In this document: one piece after another, positions 25,401 to 36,664 of the stretch
Layout of the letters: each line of letters starts with the position of its first letter
How positions within the stretch are numbered: the stretch's first letter is position 1
Assembly (NCBI GenBank): GCA_951799425.1
Contig: OX637393.1
Coordinates: 30,303,744 to 30,367,743, forward strand
From: Ilex aquifolium
Lineage: Eukaryota > Streptophyta > Magnoliopsida > Aquifoliales > Aquifoliaceae
DNA length: 64,000 nucleotides
Reading direction: 5' to 3'
Program-made: the position numbers and the translations under genes
The notes under the pieces: generated by a model
What the model saw: the letters and a program-made list of their open reading frames with translations, nothing else
What the model was told of the DNA's origin: nothing
Databases searched by the model: none

Positions 25401-27116
25401 CTTTCTCAACATTTCAAGAGCTTCAGTTGCTTTGGTTGTAACAGTAACTGTATGTCAAATGCGTACAAGTTTATAAACTGCAAACCACAGAATAAATGAC
25501 AAATCTGGCACACTTTAAATCTTTACTGTGTTACCATACCAAAAATCTTGTTACTTTAACTACCACCAAAAATATAATAATTTGTGCTCGCATTAGCAAA
25601 AAAAGTACTTCCGACAATGGAAAACATTGCACGAAAAGCTTTCATCAGGAAGATCTGAAGTTTGGAGAATACGAATGCAACCTAGGCTACCACAACTAGT
25701 ACAAAATTAGATTCTGAAAATACAGTAAGAGAAGAGTTGATTATATGAGGTGAGAGAGTGGCCTAATGGTAAGGGCTCACTCCTATCCCCAAGAAGGATA
25801 GAGAGAGAGAGTAATCGATTATAAACACTAACGTACCATTAATAAAGTTTTTAAAGTACTTTTTTTTTGGTAATCGATTATCAACATTTATTTTGATGTA
25901 CAATGAGAGCCATATCAAATTCAAATTTACATGTCCAATAGCACAAATTTATAACCCTTTGTTCCAACAGCAGTTCTAAAGCTTGGGCCGCGATAATGAT
26001 GATTTCATAGTTTTGAGAATTGGGCCATGTCAGCTAAGTATTCAGGTTTTGAGTTCTTGATGTAAATTGAGATCCATCAGGTCAAAGGTCAAATGTAAAA
26101 TATGGATGATATCAAGAGCTTTCAGTCAAGTCCATTAAAATATAGGGCCCCATTGCCCTCTTCCACTGGAAATACCAGTTTTTCTCTTAAACCAGTATTT
26201 TACAGAACAAGCCACTTTCAGCACCAAATTATATGGCATTATGGCATTTTTTCCTGCTTTTAGAAAGCACACTGTTGCCTATAGTTACTACTTTCACTGT
26301 TGAAGTAGTGGCTTTAGATCATCAAATCTTTTGTGTTATAGTATCAAAAACCAAAGGGGCGAAGAGGAATTTCTCTCTCTCTCTCTCACTCACACACACA
26401 CACACACACACACACAACACATATATTAAGTCCAACAGCATATTAACTTCTATGAAAGGATGGAATAATCGTTGAGCAATGCTACTGGGATCTAATTTAC
26501 TATGACTTTTGGATTGATTGTGAGCTCCATCAAACATTAAAATTTAGTGTTGATATATTAGTTTCACTGAAATTCCATCATTATATCAGCAAATTATGTC
26601 AAATTTTTAGATCAAAACAGGATTACTCATAATCATTGAGTGCCGTCAAAACACTTAATTGGTAATTAAACAAAACCCGAATGCCCCACCCAAAAAATAA
26701 GGCTTGATTATGCATAAGATTGCAACTTATTATTTATATATTTGTATTCCCAACTACAGTTTCTACTTATCGGTACTAAATTCTTTCAATTCCCTCAATA
26801 TATTAGATAACCCAGAGAAAACAATCAAGATTAAATGAGTGCCAAGAAAATTCATGATAATCAGTCCAAAGAATCTAATATTGAAGTAAATATAAATATA
26901 TACTTAATCAACCCAGTACCTAGATGAATACTCACTGAGGAAGGTGTTTACAATGACAGTACCTTTGTACAGACACTTCTGAAGCATAGCAGCAAGCCGT
27001 TTGAGACAGACCCTGTCGTCATCAACCGCAAGAACTCGCAGGCCTTGGGGAAATTGGATTTTTTCACCCTTTTCAGACCTTTGACTTCTAATCTCATTCT
27101 CTCTCCTATCTAACAT
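22430..27116 (-). CDS. Type-B two-component response regulator (ARR-B-like transcription factor)
   Basis: Host gene with seven coding exons that I placed by hand: 27116-26963, 25447-25295, 25210-24869, 24684-24608, 24391-23632, 23223-22991 and 22459-22430. All introns are GT-AG and the phases agree, giving 582 codons plus stop. The receiver domain (about residues 26-145) has the acidic pocket VDDD (31-34), phospho-acceptor Asp78 in ITDVRMPD and Lys127 in LVKP. A basic PPKKRR (165-170) is a candidate nuclear signal. The GARP/Myb-like DNA-binding domain (about 192-246) reads from [15 protein letters not shown] to NVASHLQKFR. The Ser/Pro/Gln-rich C-terminus is the probable activation region. The family acts in the nucleus, receives phosphate from histidine phosphotransfer proteins and switches on cytokinin-response genes. 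Start: the upstream frame has a stop two codons before a TTG, so the ATG at 27116 is the first possible. The 9-codon last exon is the least certain. If it is not used, translation stops two codons after 22991. PVIMMS in the receiver recalls ARR11/ARR14-like members, but I cannot fix the clade. Confidence 0.92.
25750..25815 (+). repeat. Possible SINE head inside intron 1
   Basis: The word tggcctaatggtaagggc resembles the A box of tRNA-derived plant SINEs. No B box follows; a GA tract does. If real, it is a truncated SINE within the response regulator intron. Confidence 0.25.
26371..26416. repeat. (CT)n(CA)n microsatellite in intron 1
   Basis: About 9 CT units are followed by about 14 CA units, inside the 1.5-kb first intron of the response regulator. 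Confidence 0.95.
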
Positions 27117-27480
27117 ATCGTAATCTTGAAGAAATCTTGTATTATTGATACTAAAATTGGTCGTGATCTTTTCCAAGAATCATAAGATTTTCTCGAGAAA
27201 AAAAATTTCTGAATCGAGCAATAAAGGGGTTGGATTATAGTTGCAATATAAAGGTGTGATGGAATTGAAGGAAGAGAAGAAATAGTAGTAAGTGGAGAAA
27301 ATTACCATACTTGGGGAACAAATATTGAATACAGTTATTTGATTTTGGAAATAATGGAAAGCTTAAAGAGGGAATTTCTATGTTTCTTAATTTGATCTTT
27401 GTCTTAATGGTTGCGACTTTGCTTGCGATGAATGCATGGCTAGGGTTTGGGCCAATTGAGAAATCATACTGGAAAGGAGG
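27117..27480 (-). promoter_or_regulatory. 5' untranslated region and probable core promoter of the response regulator
   Basis: On the minus strand a TATA-like cacctttatattgc (about 27243-27256) lies about 130 bp before the ATG, preceded by a CT-rich leader-like tract. No experimental start is known. Position and composition only. Confidence 0.35.
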
Positions 27481-27927
27481 TTCCCACTACAATACCCAAA
27501 TTTCTTTTTGCTACCAGTAGTGAAGCAACTAGAAAATATAATTGCAGTCATAATTTGTTGTGAAATTACTGTGATACTATAATTAAATAATAATTTTATC
27601 CAAATAAATGGTAATTAATTATAATTTTAAATTATTAAACTATATATGAATACTTTTAAAGACAATTTGGATGGCAAGATAGCAAAATTAGAATGAAAAT
27701 CTCACTCATCTTACCATTTTACTGTATTATAAAACAAACAAACAATTTCTGAAATACAATCTAATGGCTTTCTTCCCATTTTCTCTAATTCTCTTATTTC
27801 TATTTATTTAATTACTTCTCATCCAATCAATCACTACCTCGTGGATATTACCCGATAATACACATACCCACTATCTCATTATCCCACTATTATGTTAACC
27901 AACTCAAATGTATCTGATAGAATACCC
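27481..27927. other. AT-rich spacer, no gene
   Basis: Nothing recognisable beyond AT-rich sequence. Confidence 0.5.
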
Positions 27928-27928
27928 T

Positions 27929-27981
27929 CCCCCCCCCCCCCCCCCCCTCTCTCTCTCCCTCTCCCTCTCCCTCTCCCTCTT
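27929..27981. repeat. C19 homopolymer followed by (CT)n and (CCCTCT)n
   Basis: A run of 19 C is followed by short CT repeats and about four ccctct units. The length is likely to be unreliable in any assembly. Confidence 0.9.
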
Positions 27982-27984
27982 CTG

Positions 27985-28735
27985 TATGATTTTTTCACCG
28001 GAGATTTCCTGCAATAGATTGAGATAGCGATCCTCTGAGTGATGAACCTGAAAACAACCAAGGGGTAAGAAAAGGGGCCGGTTGAACACCCGACTTATCC
28101 CCTCCGAAGGTTAAGTCAGTATAATTTTGGAGGCTTTAACACATTGTTTTTTGTCTCTTAGTTTAGACTTGCGTACCTTTGTTCATTTTTCTGAATAGTA
28201 TTTATACGTGAATTAGCAATGAGTGCAATTGCAGGGAGTCTCCCCCCGACATTTAATGACTTGAACTCTTACCCATGCGTAATGAGTGTTCTCGACTCAG
28301 ATCCTTGTGCAGTCAACGCTCGGTTGATAGGACAAGTGCTCGGAGTCACGCCGAGAACTTACGGCTATTACCATGCACTTGAGTTTCCCTGATCGGCGCT
28401 TGATACCTACTCCCGAACACTTAATGCTTGGGAAACAGTACCCCGGGGTTTGCCGAGGACATGTTCTCGGCGCAATAGTCATTAATGCTTTGCAATAATG
28501 ACTGTCAGTTTGGGTCTCGAGGAAGCAAAAGCTCATTAATGATCCCGTCATAGTCACTCAAGTCTTAATAAATGAGCTATCAAGTCTTTTTAAATGCCAG
28601 TGTCAGTACGGGTACTCGGCTCTCCTGAGTAATAACTGCTCGGCGCTATCTCCCGGTGTCTCTTGGGTTTTAGAACAACTGTATCCATCCACGTGTGAAC
28701 TTAGGGACTGCTGAGCCACCTAAAGTCCCGTCAAT
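27985..28735 (-). mobile_element. LTR-like block of a Tat-type gypsy element, perhaps a solo LTR
   Basis: GC-richer than its surroundings. Read on the minus strand it contains gacttaaccttcggagggg and aagtcgggtgttcaaccgg, a signature of plant gypsy U5 regions. This parallels gacttaagcatcggagtgcc in the LTR of element A. Further in are repeated 'ctcgg' words. No internal coding part, second LTR or target duplication was found, so the limits are approximate. Confidence 0.5.
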
Positions 28736-29100
28736 TTTATTGCACTTTCAGAACATATATTCATGCATTCATTGTAGTCCATTTCAATTTTTTTTTTTTG
28801 GCGAAGTCTTATTTTGTTGGGTTTGTTGTTTATACATTTCAATTTTATACTTAACCATACATCGCGCGCGGGATCAACGGTAGTATTCCATGGTAAAAAT
28901 CTTGCATAACATGAACTGTTCATCAAAAAGATTAAAAAAACTGACCAAAAAGAAACCTCAAGTTCTAGATGTTGGTTACCCTTACAATAGGTAGGCTTGG
29001 GATGTTTTTCCACTCCAATTGTTTAATTATAATATTTCTGACTCACTATACTAATAATATTCATCACATGAGTTGAGATGGAAATTGCTTGCGTGGCGTG
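28736..29100. other. Spacer, no gene
   Basis: No coding sequence or repeat ends recognised. Confidence 0.4.
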
Positions 29101-29275
29101 AGGCTTAGAGTGCCTAAGGCAGTCACGCCAGTAGGCATATGGAGAAGGTGGCTCATGCCAGTCGGCATGTGCAAAACGTGGCGCATGCCACTCTGCATGT
29201 GCAGAACCTGGCCCATGCCAGTCGGCAGGTGACTCTGTTGGCCACTGTCAATCGGCAAGTGACTTTGGACAGGTC
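29101..29275. repeat. Minisatellite, unit about 36 bp, 4-5 copies
   Basis: Copies of 'ggc-catgccagtcggcatgtgcaaaac' type sequence. Each contains the inverted pair catgcc / ggcatg, so every unit could fold into a small hairpin. Confidence 0.75.
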
Positions 29276-29623
29276 TTCACTCGTCCGCACTTGGTACTAA
29301 GGCTGGTATTTCCCCACTGCGTGCTAGAGTAAGGCAATTCCCTCCGGGCCCTCAAATACCTCAAATTTATCTATATAATAAAGTAGCTAACAATTCAAAT
29401 CTCAAAAGATAAACAAAATGACTTTTGCTATTCGCGGTTAAGATCGCTTTAAATTTTACTTTAAAGTTAATCTGACGGCTAATATTAACACCCAATATTT
29501 AATAGGGAAAATAAGTCCCTAAGGGTGTGTTTGAAGTGACTTTTTAAAAGTACTTCTACAAATTATTTTTCATAACTACTTTAAAAAAAAAAAAATAGTG
29601 TTTGAAACCGCCCCACTACTACC
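29276..29623. other. Spacer, no gene
   Basis: Nothing recognised; a 13-base A run lies just before the following repeat field. Confidence 0.4.
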
Positions 29624-30172
29624 TCTACCACCACCACCACCGCCGCTATCACCACCACCATTACCCCCGCCACCACCAGCACCGCCACCATCACCACCAC
29701 CGCCACAACCCCCACTCCCGCCGTCGCTCCCATGACCACCCCCACCTCCACCACTACCCCCGCCACCTCCGACACCGTCACCGTCACCGCCACCATCGTA
29801 GCCACCGCCGCCGCCACCACCACCGTCGTCGCCGCCGCCACCACCACCACCGTCATCGCCACCACCACCACCACCACTGCCACCACCGTTGCCGCCACCG
29901 CCACCACCACCACCACCACCGTCACCACCACCACTACCGTCACCGCCACCACTACCGCCGCCACTGCCACCACCGCCACCACCACCACCACCGTTGCCAC
30001 CACCGCCACCACCACCGTCACCGCCACCGCTATCGCCACTGCCATCGCCACCGCCACCACCGCCGCCGCCACTACCGCCACCACCACCATCGCCATTACC
30101 ACCACCACCACCTCCACTGTCGCCGCCACCACCGCCACCATCATCGTCACTCAAAACCCACCACCACCATCA
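29624..30172. repeat. Long CCA/CCG trinucleotide field, about 550 bp
   Basis: Almost every third-base pattern is CCN with N mostly A or G, interrupted by CTA, TCA and TCG triplets. It creates open frames in several phases on both strands (polyglycine on minus; polyproline, polyhistidine or polythreonine on plus). No frame has a start context, a domain or a unique flank that would make it a gene. Confidence 0.9.
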
Positions 30173-30685
30173 CCATTCCCACCCACGACTGCTACCACCA
30201 CCACTGTCATCGCCTTACCCATCACAACCATCATCGTCTCCCACCATCAACATTGTCGCCCATCATCGCTCACCCTCACTACAATTGATGCTTAAATTTC
30301 TTTATCTCTCCTCTATATTTGCGATTTGATTTTGGGTGTGAATACAAATATGTTGACCTTTTTTTTTATTACTCCGTGCCTTCAGGTACGAGAAATAACT
30401 AGTACTCCTATATAACAAAACTAGCAATAGTCTCGGGACTGAAAACACTTTACAATACAAAAAATAAATATTGATTATGTAATATTTATATTTTAAATAA
30501 CAACTTATTTTTACAACTTATTTTCTTTAATTATACAATTTAAAACTAAAGTGAACGGAAAAGTATATATGACTTAATGAGATTGTTTAACATTGGAGAG
30601 TATATTGATTGAGTTGTAACATTGGGGGTTGTGCAGAAAAAAAGATGTATTTGAGCCGGAAAAAAAATTAAAATGAATTTTGTAC

Positions 30686-31336
30686 CAGTTAGGGACGAAA
30701 TCAGAATTTCATCTTGGGGCGCCAAATAATAGTATAGTCAATAATTTTTTAATAAAATTAAATTAGTTTATTGTTAATGATAAATTTTTTGTTGTATAGA
30801 ACATATCAAAATTAACTTTTACGTGATACTATTATAAAAATCAGTCTTTGTCATAAAATCTAAAAAATTGTTTTTAATTACAATCAGTAAAATTAGTTTA
30901 TGAAAATATGGCCACTCTCTTATTCTCTTATTTTTAATATGATGTAAAGGTTAATAATAAGCTGTCATCACAAATTAATAATTTCACATCCATAATAAAA
31001 ACAAGTTGAATCAATGCGTTGTTTTTTTATATATTTCAAATTTATAACCCAATTTTGCAAAATTTCACTTTTTTTTTCTTTGGTTGCCAAATTTATCCAA
31101 GCAAGTGTCTTCGTTTGTAAAACTAAAACTCATTCATGTAATTACATCAACTATTTGATTATTAAATATTAAGTTATTGAATTTTTTGAATACACTAAGT
31201 AAAATACAGTACGTCTAGGATTTTTTTTAAAACATAAGGAGTGTTGGGTTTTCTTAAACCTAGGGAGGATTATAGGATTTTTCAAAAATGTGAGGGGGTC
31301 ATGGGCCCCCTAGGCCAATACATAGTTCTATCACTG
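30686..31336. mobile_element. Possible degenerate TIR element
   Basis: The left end cagttagggacgaaatcag and the reverse complement of the right end, cagtgatagaactatg, are weakly alike. The right part contains gggggtcatgggcccccta, typical of an abundant plant TIR repeat that ends in 'ccgccactg'. No target duplication was found. The flanks 30173-30685 and 31337-31387 contain nothing recognisable. Confidence 0.3.
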
Positions 31337-31387
31337 TCTGTCATTGGTATCAGTGGATTAAAGTAGATGAAAATTGAATCAGTTTTT

Positions 31388-31581
31388 TGTTAAGAAATAT
31401 AGGATTATTTTGTTTATTAAGGGTAGACTAGTCTTTTATTTGTTTAGGCTATATATAGTCTCTATGTATTTAGGTTAAACTACTTTTTGCATTCAATAGA
31501 ATTATGCAGTATCAATGAAACCCTAGCCTCTTCTTCCTCCTCTTCCTTCTTCTTTCTTGTATTTCTCTTGATTGTTTAACA
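31388..31581 (+). repeat. 5' LTR of copia D
   Basis: Begins TGTTAAGAAATATAGG and ends GATTGTTTAACA. A TATA box lies in ggctatatatagtc (about 31448-31457). Confidence 0.95.
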
Positions 31582-31593
31582 TGGTATCAGAGC
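31582..31593 (+). other. Primer-binding site of copia D
   Basis: TGGTATCAGAGC, matching initiator methionine tRNA, directly abuts the LTR. Confidence 0.95.
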
Positions 31594-34219
31594 TAAATTT
31601 TTTTTCAGACGACCGTTTGGAGTGAGGTACTTCGTTTCATTTTTACAATCTGGTATTTCGTGACTGTTTTTGTGGTTTTACGATCTGGTTTTCAATTTGG
31701 TATTTCGTGGTATTTCAATCTGGTTTTGCGATCTGGTTTTGTGGTTTTGCGATCTGGTTTTGCGATCTGTTTTTATTTGTTATTTGATTATGGCTACTGA
31801 AAGAGATGATTCGCTTCAGTCTGTGAGTGTGAGGTTGGATGGAAAGAACTATTCGTATTGGAGTTATGTGATGAGAAATTTTCTTAAGGGTAAAAAGATA
31901 TGGGGATATGTTAGTGGAACCTCTGTGAAACCTAAGAACACTGATGATGGTTATGCTGATTTGATAGATACCTGGGAAGCAAACAATGCGAAAATTATTA
32001 CTTGGATTAACAATTCTGTTGAGCATTCTATTGGTACACAGTTGGCGAAGTATGAGACAGCAAATGAGGTTTGGGATCATCTGCAAAGGTTATTCACTCA
32101 ATCAAATTTTGCAAAGCAGTATCAATTGGAGAATGACATACGAGCTCTTCAGCAGCAGAATATGAGTATTCAGGAGTTTTATTCTGCTATGACAGATCTT
32201 TGGGATCAATTGGCTCTTACAGAATCGGCAGAATTGAAGGCATGTGGTGCCTATATTGATCGTAGGGAGCAGCAACGATTGGTACAGTTTTTAACGGCAC
32301 TTCGCAGTGATTTTGAAGGACTTAGAGGTTCAATTTTGCATCGTTCTCCACTTCCTTCTGTTGACTCAGTTGTCAGTGAGTTATTAGCTGAAGAAATACG
32401 TCTTAAGTCCTATTCTGAAAAGGGAATTCTGTCTACTTCTAATCCTTCTGTGTTAGCAGTACCTTCTAAGCCGTTCTCTAATAATCAGAATAAGCCTTAC
32501 ACAAGGGTAGCTTTCGACGAGTGCAGTTTCTGTAAGCAAAAAGGTCATTGGAAGGCTCAATGTCCTAAGAAGTTGAGACAGCAGAATCAATCGCAGCATC
32601 AATCTCAAGCTTGGAAGTCTGGCAACCAGTCACAGTCTAATGCTCATAGACCACCTCAGGGTTACAGACCACCACAGTCTAATACTGCAATAGTAGTTTC
32701 ATCAGATCCTTTCATCGATCCTAGTACTTTGGCTGAGCAATTTCAGAAGTTTCTCTCCTTACAACCACAAGCTATGTCTGTTTCCTCTTCCGTAGGTCAG
32801 TTGCCTCATAGTTCTTCAGGTATGTCACATTCTGTATGGGTCTTGGATTCTGGTGCTTCACATCATATGTCTCCAGATTCTTCATCTTTTGCTTCTGTTA
32901 TGCCTTCTTCTTCTTTCTTGTATTTCTCTTGATTGCAAAGATGACTACTATTCGTACTCTTATTGCAGTTGCTTCGGTTCGTCAGTGGCATATCTCTCAA
33001 CTTGATGTTAAAAATGCCTTCTTGAATGGAGATCTTCAAGAAGAAGTTTATATGGCTCCCCCTCCTGGTGTTTCACATGATTATGGGTATGTTTGCAAGC
33101 TCAAGAAAGCATTATATGGTCTCAAACAAGCACCTCGTGCTTGGTTTGAGAAATTTTCTGTTGTGATCTCTTCTCTTGGATTTGCTTCTAGTAGTCATGA
33201 TTCTGCTCTTTTTGTTAAGTGCACTAATGCAGGTCGTATCATTCTGTCTTTATATGTTGATGACATGATTATTACTGGTGATGATATTGATGGGATTTCA
33301 GTTTTGAAGACAGAGTTAGCTAGACAGTTTGAAATGAAGGATCTGGGTTCTCTACGATATTTCTTGGGTATTGAGGTAGCCCACTCACCCAGAGGTTATC
33401 TTCTTTCTCAGTCGAAAGATGTTGCAGATATTCTTGAGCGGGCTAGACTTACTGATAATAAGACTGTAGATACTCCCATTGAGGTTAACACAAAGTATTC
33501 TTCTTCTGATGGTTTACTTTTGCCAGATCCTACTTTATACCGTACTATTGTTGGGAGTTTGGTATATCTCACTATTACTCGTCCAGATATTGCATATGCT
33601 GTTCATGTTGTTAGTCAGTTTGTTGCTTCTCCTACTACAGTTCATTGGGCAGCTGTTCTTCGTATTTTGCGGTATCTTCGGGGTACAGTCTTTCAGAGTC
33701 TTTTACTTCCATCCACCTCTTCCTTGGAGCTGTGTGCATACTCTGATGCTGATCATGGCAGTGATCCCACAGATCGCAAGTCTGTTACTGGTTTCTGTAT
33801 CTTTTTGGGTGATTCTCTTATTTCTTGGAAGAGCAAGAAACAATCTATTGTTTCTCAATCTTCAACCGAAGCAGAATATCGTGCTATGGCATCTACTACC
33901 AAAGAGATTGTTTGGTTACGTTGGTTACTTGCAGATATGGGAGTTTCCATTTCTCATCCCACTCCAATGTATTGTGACAACCAGAGTTCTATTCAGATTG
34001 CTCACAACTCGGTTTTTCATGAACGAACTAAGCACATTGAGATCGATTGTCACCTTACTCGTCATCATCTCAAGCATGGCACCATTACTTTGCCCTTTGT
34101 TTCTTCTTCTTTGCAGATTGCAGATTTCTTTACCAAGTCGCATTCTATTTCCCGTTTTCGTTTTCTAGTTGGCAAACTCTCGATGCTTGTAGCTGCCGCA
34201 TCGTGAGTTTGAGGGGAGA

Positions 34220-34413
34220 TGTTAAGAAATATAGGATTATTTTGTTTATTAAGGGTAGACTAGTCTTTTATTTGTTTAGGCTATATATAGTCTCTATGTA
34301 TTTAGGTTAAACTACTTTTTGCATTCAATAGAATTATGCAGTATCAATGAAACCCTAGCCTCTTCTTCCTCCTCTTCCTTCTTCTTTCTTGTATTTCTCT
34401 TGATTGTTTAACA
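34220..34413 (+). repeat. 3' LTR of copia D
   Basis: Identical to 31388-31581 and preceded by the purine-rich tract tttgaggggaga. Confidence 0.95.
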
Positions 34414-34418
34414 TTTTT

Positions 34419-34992
34419 ATCGTTGTTGTACTTTTATAAATTGAGAATTCAACTTTCTAGCTGTAATATTAGATAAACTATGAATTCTGCAAAATTACCT
34501 TTAAGAGAAAAAAATTATTTTGATTGTTAAATGATAAATCAAGCATACTTGAAAACACAGTATTCTATAGAACAACTTATTCCTAGTCAATAATAATGGA
34601 ATTTTATTTATGATGTTTCATTCCTATTATCTGAACTTCCCATAAGATGTAATAGACAATTATTGCTCATGATTACAATCTTCTTCCTTTTAATAAATAA
34701 AAAAAAAAAGAAAATGAAAAAATTCAATTGAGGAAAGATAGTTAATGTAGCTATAAAACAGGAATCTTAAAGTAAGTTATTGTAGTTGTTATTACTTGTT
34801 TTAACTACTTTTAAAGGCAGCAGTTCAAATTATATTTAATAGAGAAAAAAACTGGATTGAAGATTGGCTTACTGCCAATTTTTTTTTTTTTTAAATAAAT
34901 AATCATTCTAGTCTTTTCAATTTATGATTTACAATACATATTACAGGTGTACATGGTTACACATAAACTAGATTAAAATAGTTTAGACCACT
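34419..34992. other. AT-rich spacer, no gene
   Basis: Nothing recognisable. Confidence 0.5.
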
Positions 34993-34995
34993 TTA

Positions 34996-35894
34996 GAGCA
35001 TCTCCAACCATAACTCAAATTTAGACTCAAATTTGAGTCTAAATTTGAGTCAAAAGTTTGATTTGATATAGAGTACTCCAATTGACAAACTCAAATATCT
35101 ACTCAAATCTTTTAAAAAAATCTCTTATTATCCCAAAACTCTTTTTTTTTTTTTTTTTTTTGTCATTCAAATCATAATATTTGATAAAATAAATGAAACT
35201 TTCATCTCTCCACAAATGGATAATTAAAAAAAAAAAATTTGAATATGTATACAACACTACATGAAAATAAAGAAACCACCCCAGAATTCTAAGTTTATTT
35301 TAATCTCTTATCATTTTTTATAAATCCAGATAAAGAAAAAAAATAGTTAACATGGGCATGGTCTGAAGAACACAAAAACATACGTTTTTAACAAAAATGG
35401 AAGATTAAATAAATAAAATGACAAATTTTCTAAATTTGTGGGTACCGAAGTCTTAAAATTTCAGGAAGAATCGGTGATCTGAAATTGTACTACTAATAGT
35501 GTTTAACTCGAAAAAATTAAAGAAAAATTTGATAGGTAGGCTTAGGGTTTATATAGTATGAAAAATGGGTGAGATGAAAAGCAAAAAACTTATCTACAGG
35601 CCTTCAAATGATTTGTGAAAGCTTCGGTGGTGGTCGGCGATGGAAGCAATGTAGTAAAGAAAGACAAGAAGAGACAGAGAACAAGTAGTCAAAGAAGTCT
35701 TTTAGTTTTGGATATGTTAAAAAGTTACCGTTAGAAATTTAGTATAAAATTTGAGTCTGCCTCAATTTGGGTCCAGAATAAGTTTTGTCTTGATTTGGTA
35801 TAGGTTTGAGTCCAAGGTTGGAGAAGTTTTTTAGATCATTTTGATTCAAATTTAAATTTGAGTCTACATTTGAGTGAAGGTTGGAGATGCTCTT
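34996..35894. mobile_element. PIF/Harbinger-type non-autonomous element, 899 bp
   Basis: The left end gagcatctccaaccataact and the reverse complement of the right end gagcatctccaaccttcact form a terminal inverted repeat of more than 35 bp, continuing into 'caaattt-gactcaaattt'. Both ends are flanked by TTA, the 3-bp target preferred by PIF/Harbinger transposases. No transposase is present. An internal T run lies at about 35145-35161. Confidence 0.85.
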
Positions 35895-35897
35895 AAA

Positions 35898-36664
35898 AGA
35901 TGCCACTGAGAGCTATAAGAAGAAGTCGTTGGATTGAAATTATTCAGTTGTGATAGAATTGACATTTTAAGTGGCAATGGCATTGTGTAACCTAGACTTG
36001 CATGATCTAATACTTAAAAGGCTCTTTTGAAGGTAATTAATGGATTTAAGTTTATTAGGCAATTCTATTTTGTGTGATCCTGCAATAATGTTGGATAAGT
36101 TTGACGTCATGCTCTTTATCTGTCCCATTAAAAAATTGCAATCTTTCCAAACCAATTCATCGTTTTTTCAGTAGAAGGAAAGCCATAGTTTTTTTTTTTT
36201 TGGTCGGATATTTTGATCTAAAACTATATAAAAGTAGCAAAATTCATCCTGAGGAGAATTTATTGTAAAAACTGTCTTTTACAACTTTATAAGGGCAAAA
36301 CTGCGTTCCACAACTCGGAGATGCGAAGGCCTCAAGTTGTTGTGGCCATTCTAGTTATAAGCTACGGCGTGTATTTTAAACATTCAAATTTTCAAGCACC
36401 ACCCTGTGTATTGTATAAAGATTCACATTTTCAACCACCCTGCTCGGGGCGCTTGCATTTATCATTTCAATCATCAAATAATTATGAAAAAATTATCCCC
36501 ATAAGATTATATTGTTGGTGTGGATTTGTACAATATGACAAATTACTTATTGAGGTTCTACAGTGATATTAGCCTTGCAAATATACTAAACAGAAACACA
36601 TAAATATGTTTAGGATAATTCTATGCACACAAATTTGTGTACTAAAAATTGTCAGCCGTTGGAC
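35898..36664. other. Spacer, no gene
   Basis: AT-rich with a T run near 36190. Short frames on both strands are not recognisable. Confidence 0.45.

Larger units (their letters stand above)
31388..34413 (+). mobile_element. Ty1/copia LTR-retrotransposon D, short, very young, broken
   Basis: Two 194-bp LTRs, identical by eye, are flanked by TTTTT on both sides (31383-31387, 34414-34418). A tRNA-iMet primer site (TGGTATCAGAGC) begins at 31582. Parts recognised: gag from an ATG at 31790, with a zinc knuckle CSFCKQKGHWKAQC; a protease start (WVLDSGASHH); reverse transcriptase with YVDDM; RNase H (KQSIVSQSSTEAEYRA); and a purine tract before the 3' LTR. Integrase is not recognisable and the total of 3.0 kb is short for a copia element (about 5 kb). 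It is broken, with about one or two breaks. Identical LTRs imply insertion within roughly the last few hundred thousand years. Confidence 0.94.

Noticed and set aside
25750-25815. tRNA gene
   Set aside because: Only an A-box-like word is present. There is no B box, no cloverleaf and no acceptor stem.
29576-30329. Long glycine-, proline-, histidine- and threonine-rich frames on both strands
   Set aside because: All arise from one CCN trinucleotide field that is open in several phases. There is no domain or unique flanking sequence.
33479-34168. 229-codon hydrophobic frame within copia D
   Set aside because: It is the out-of-phase shadow of the reverse transcriptase and RNase H region.
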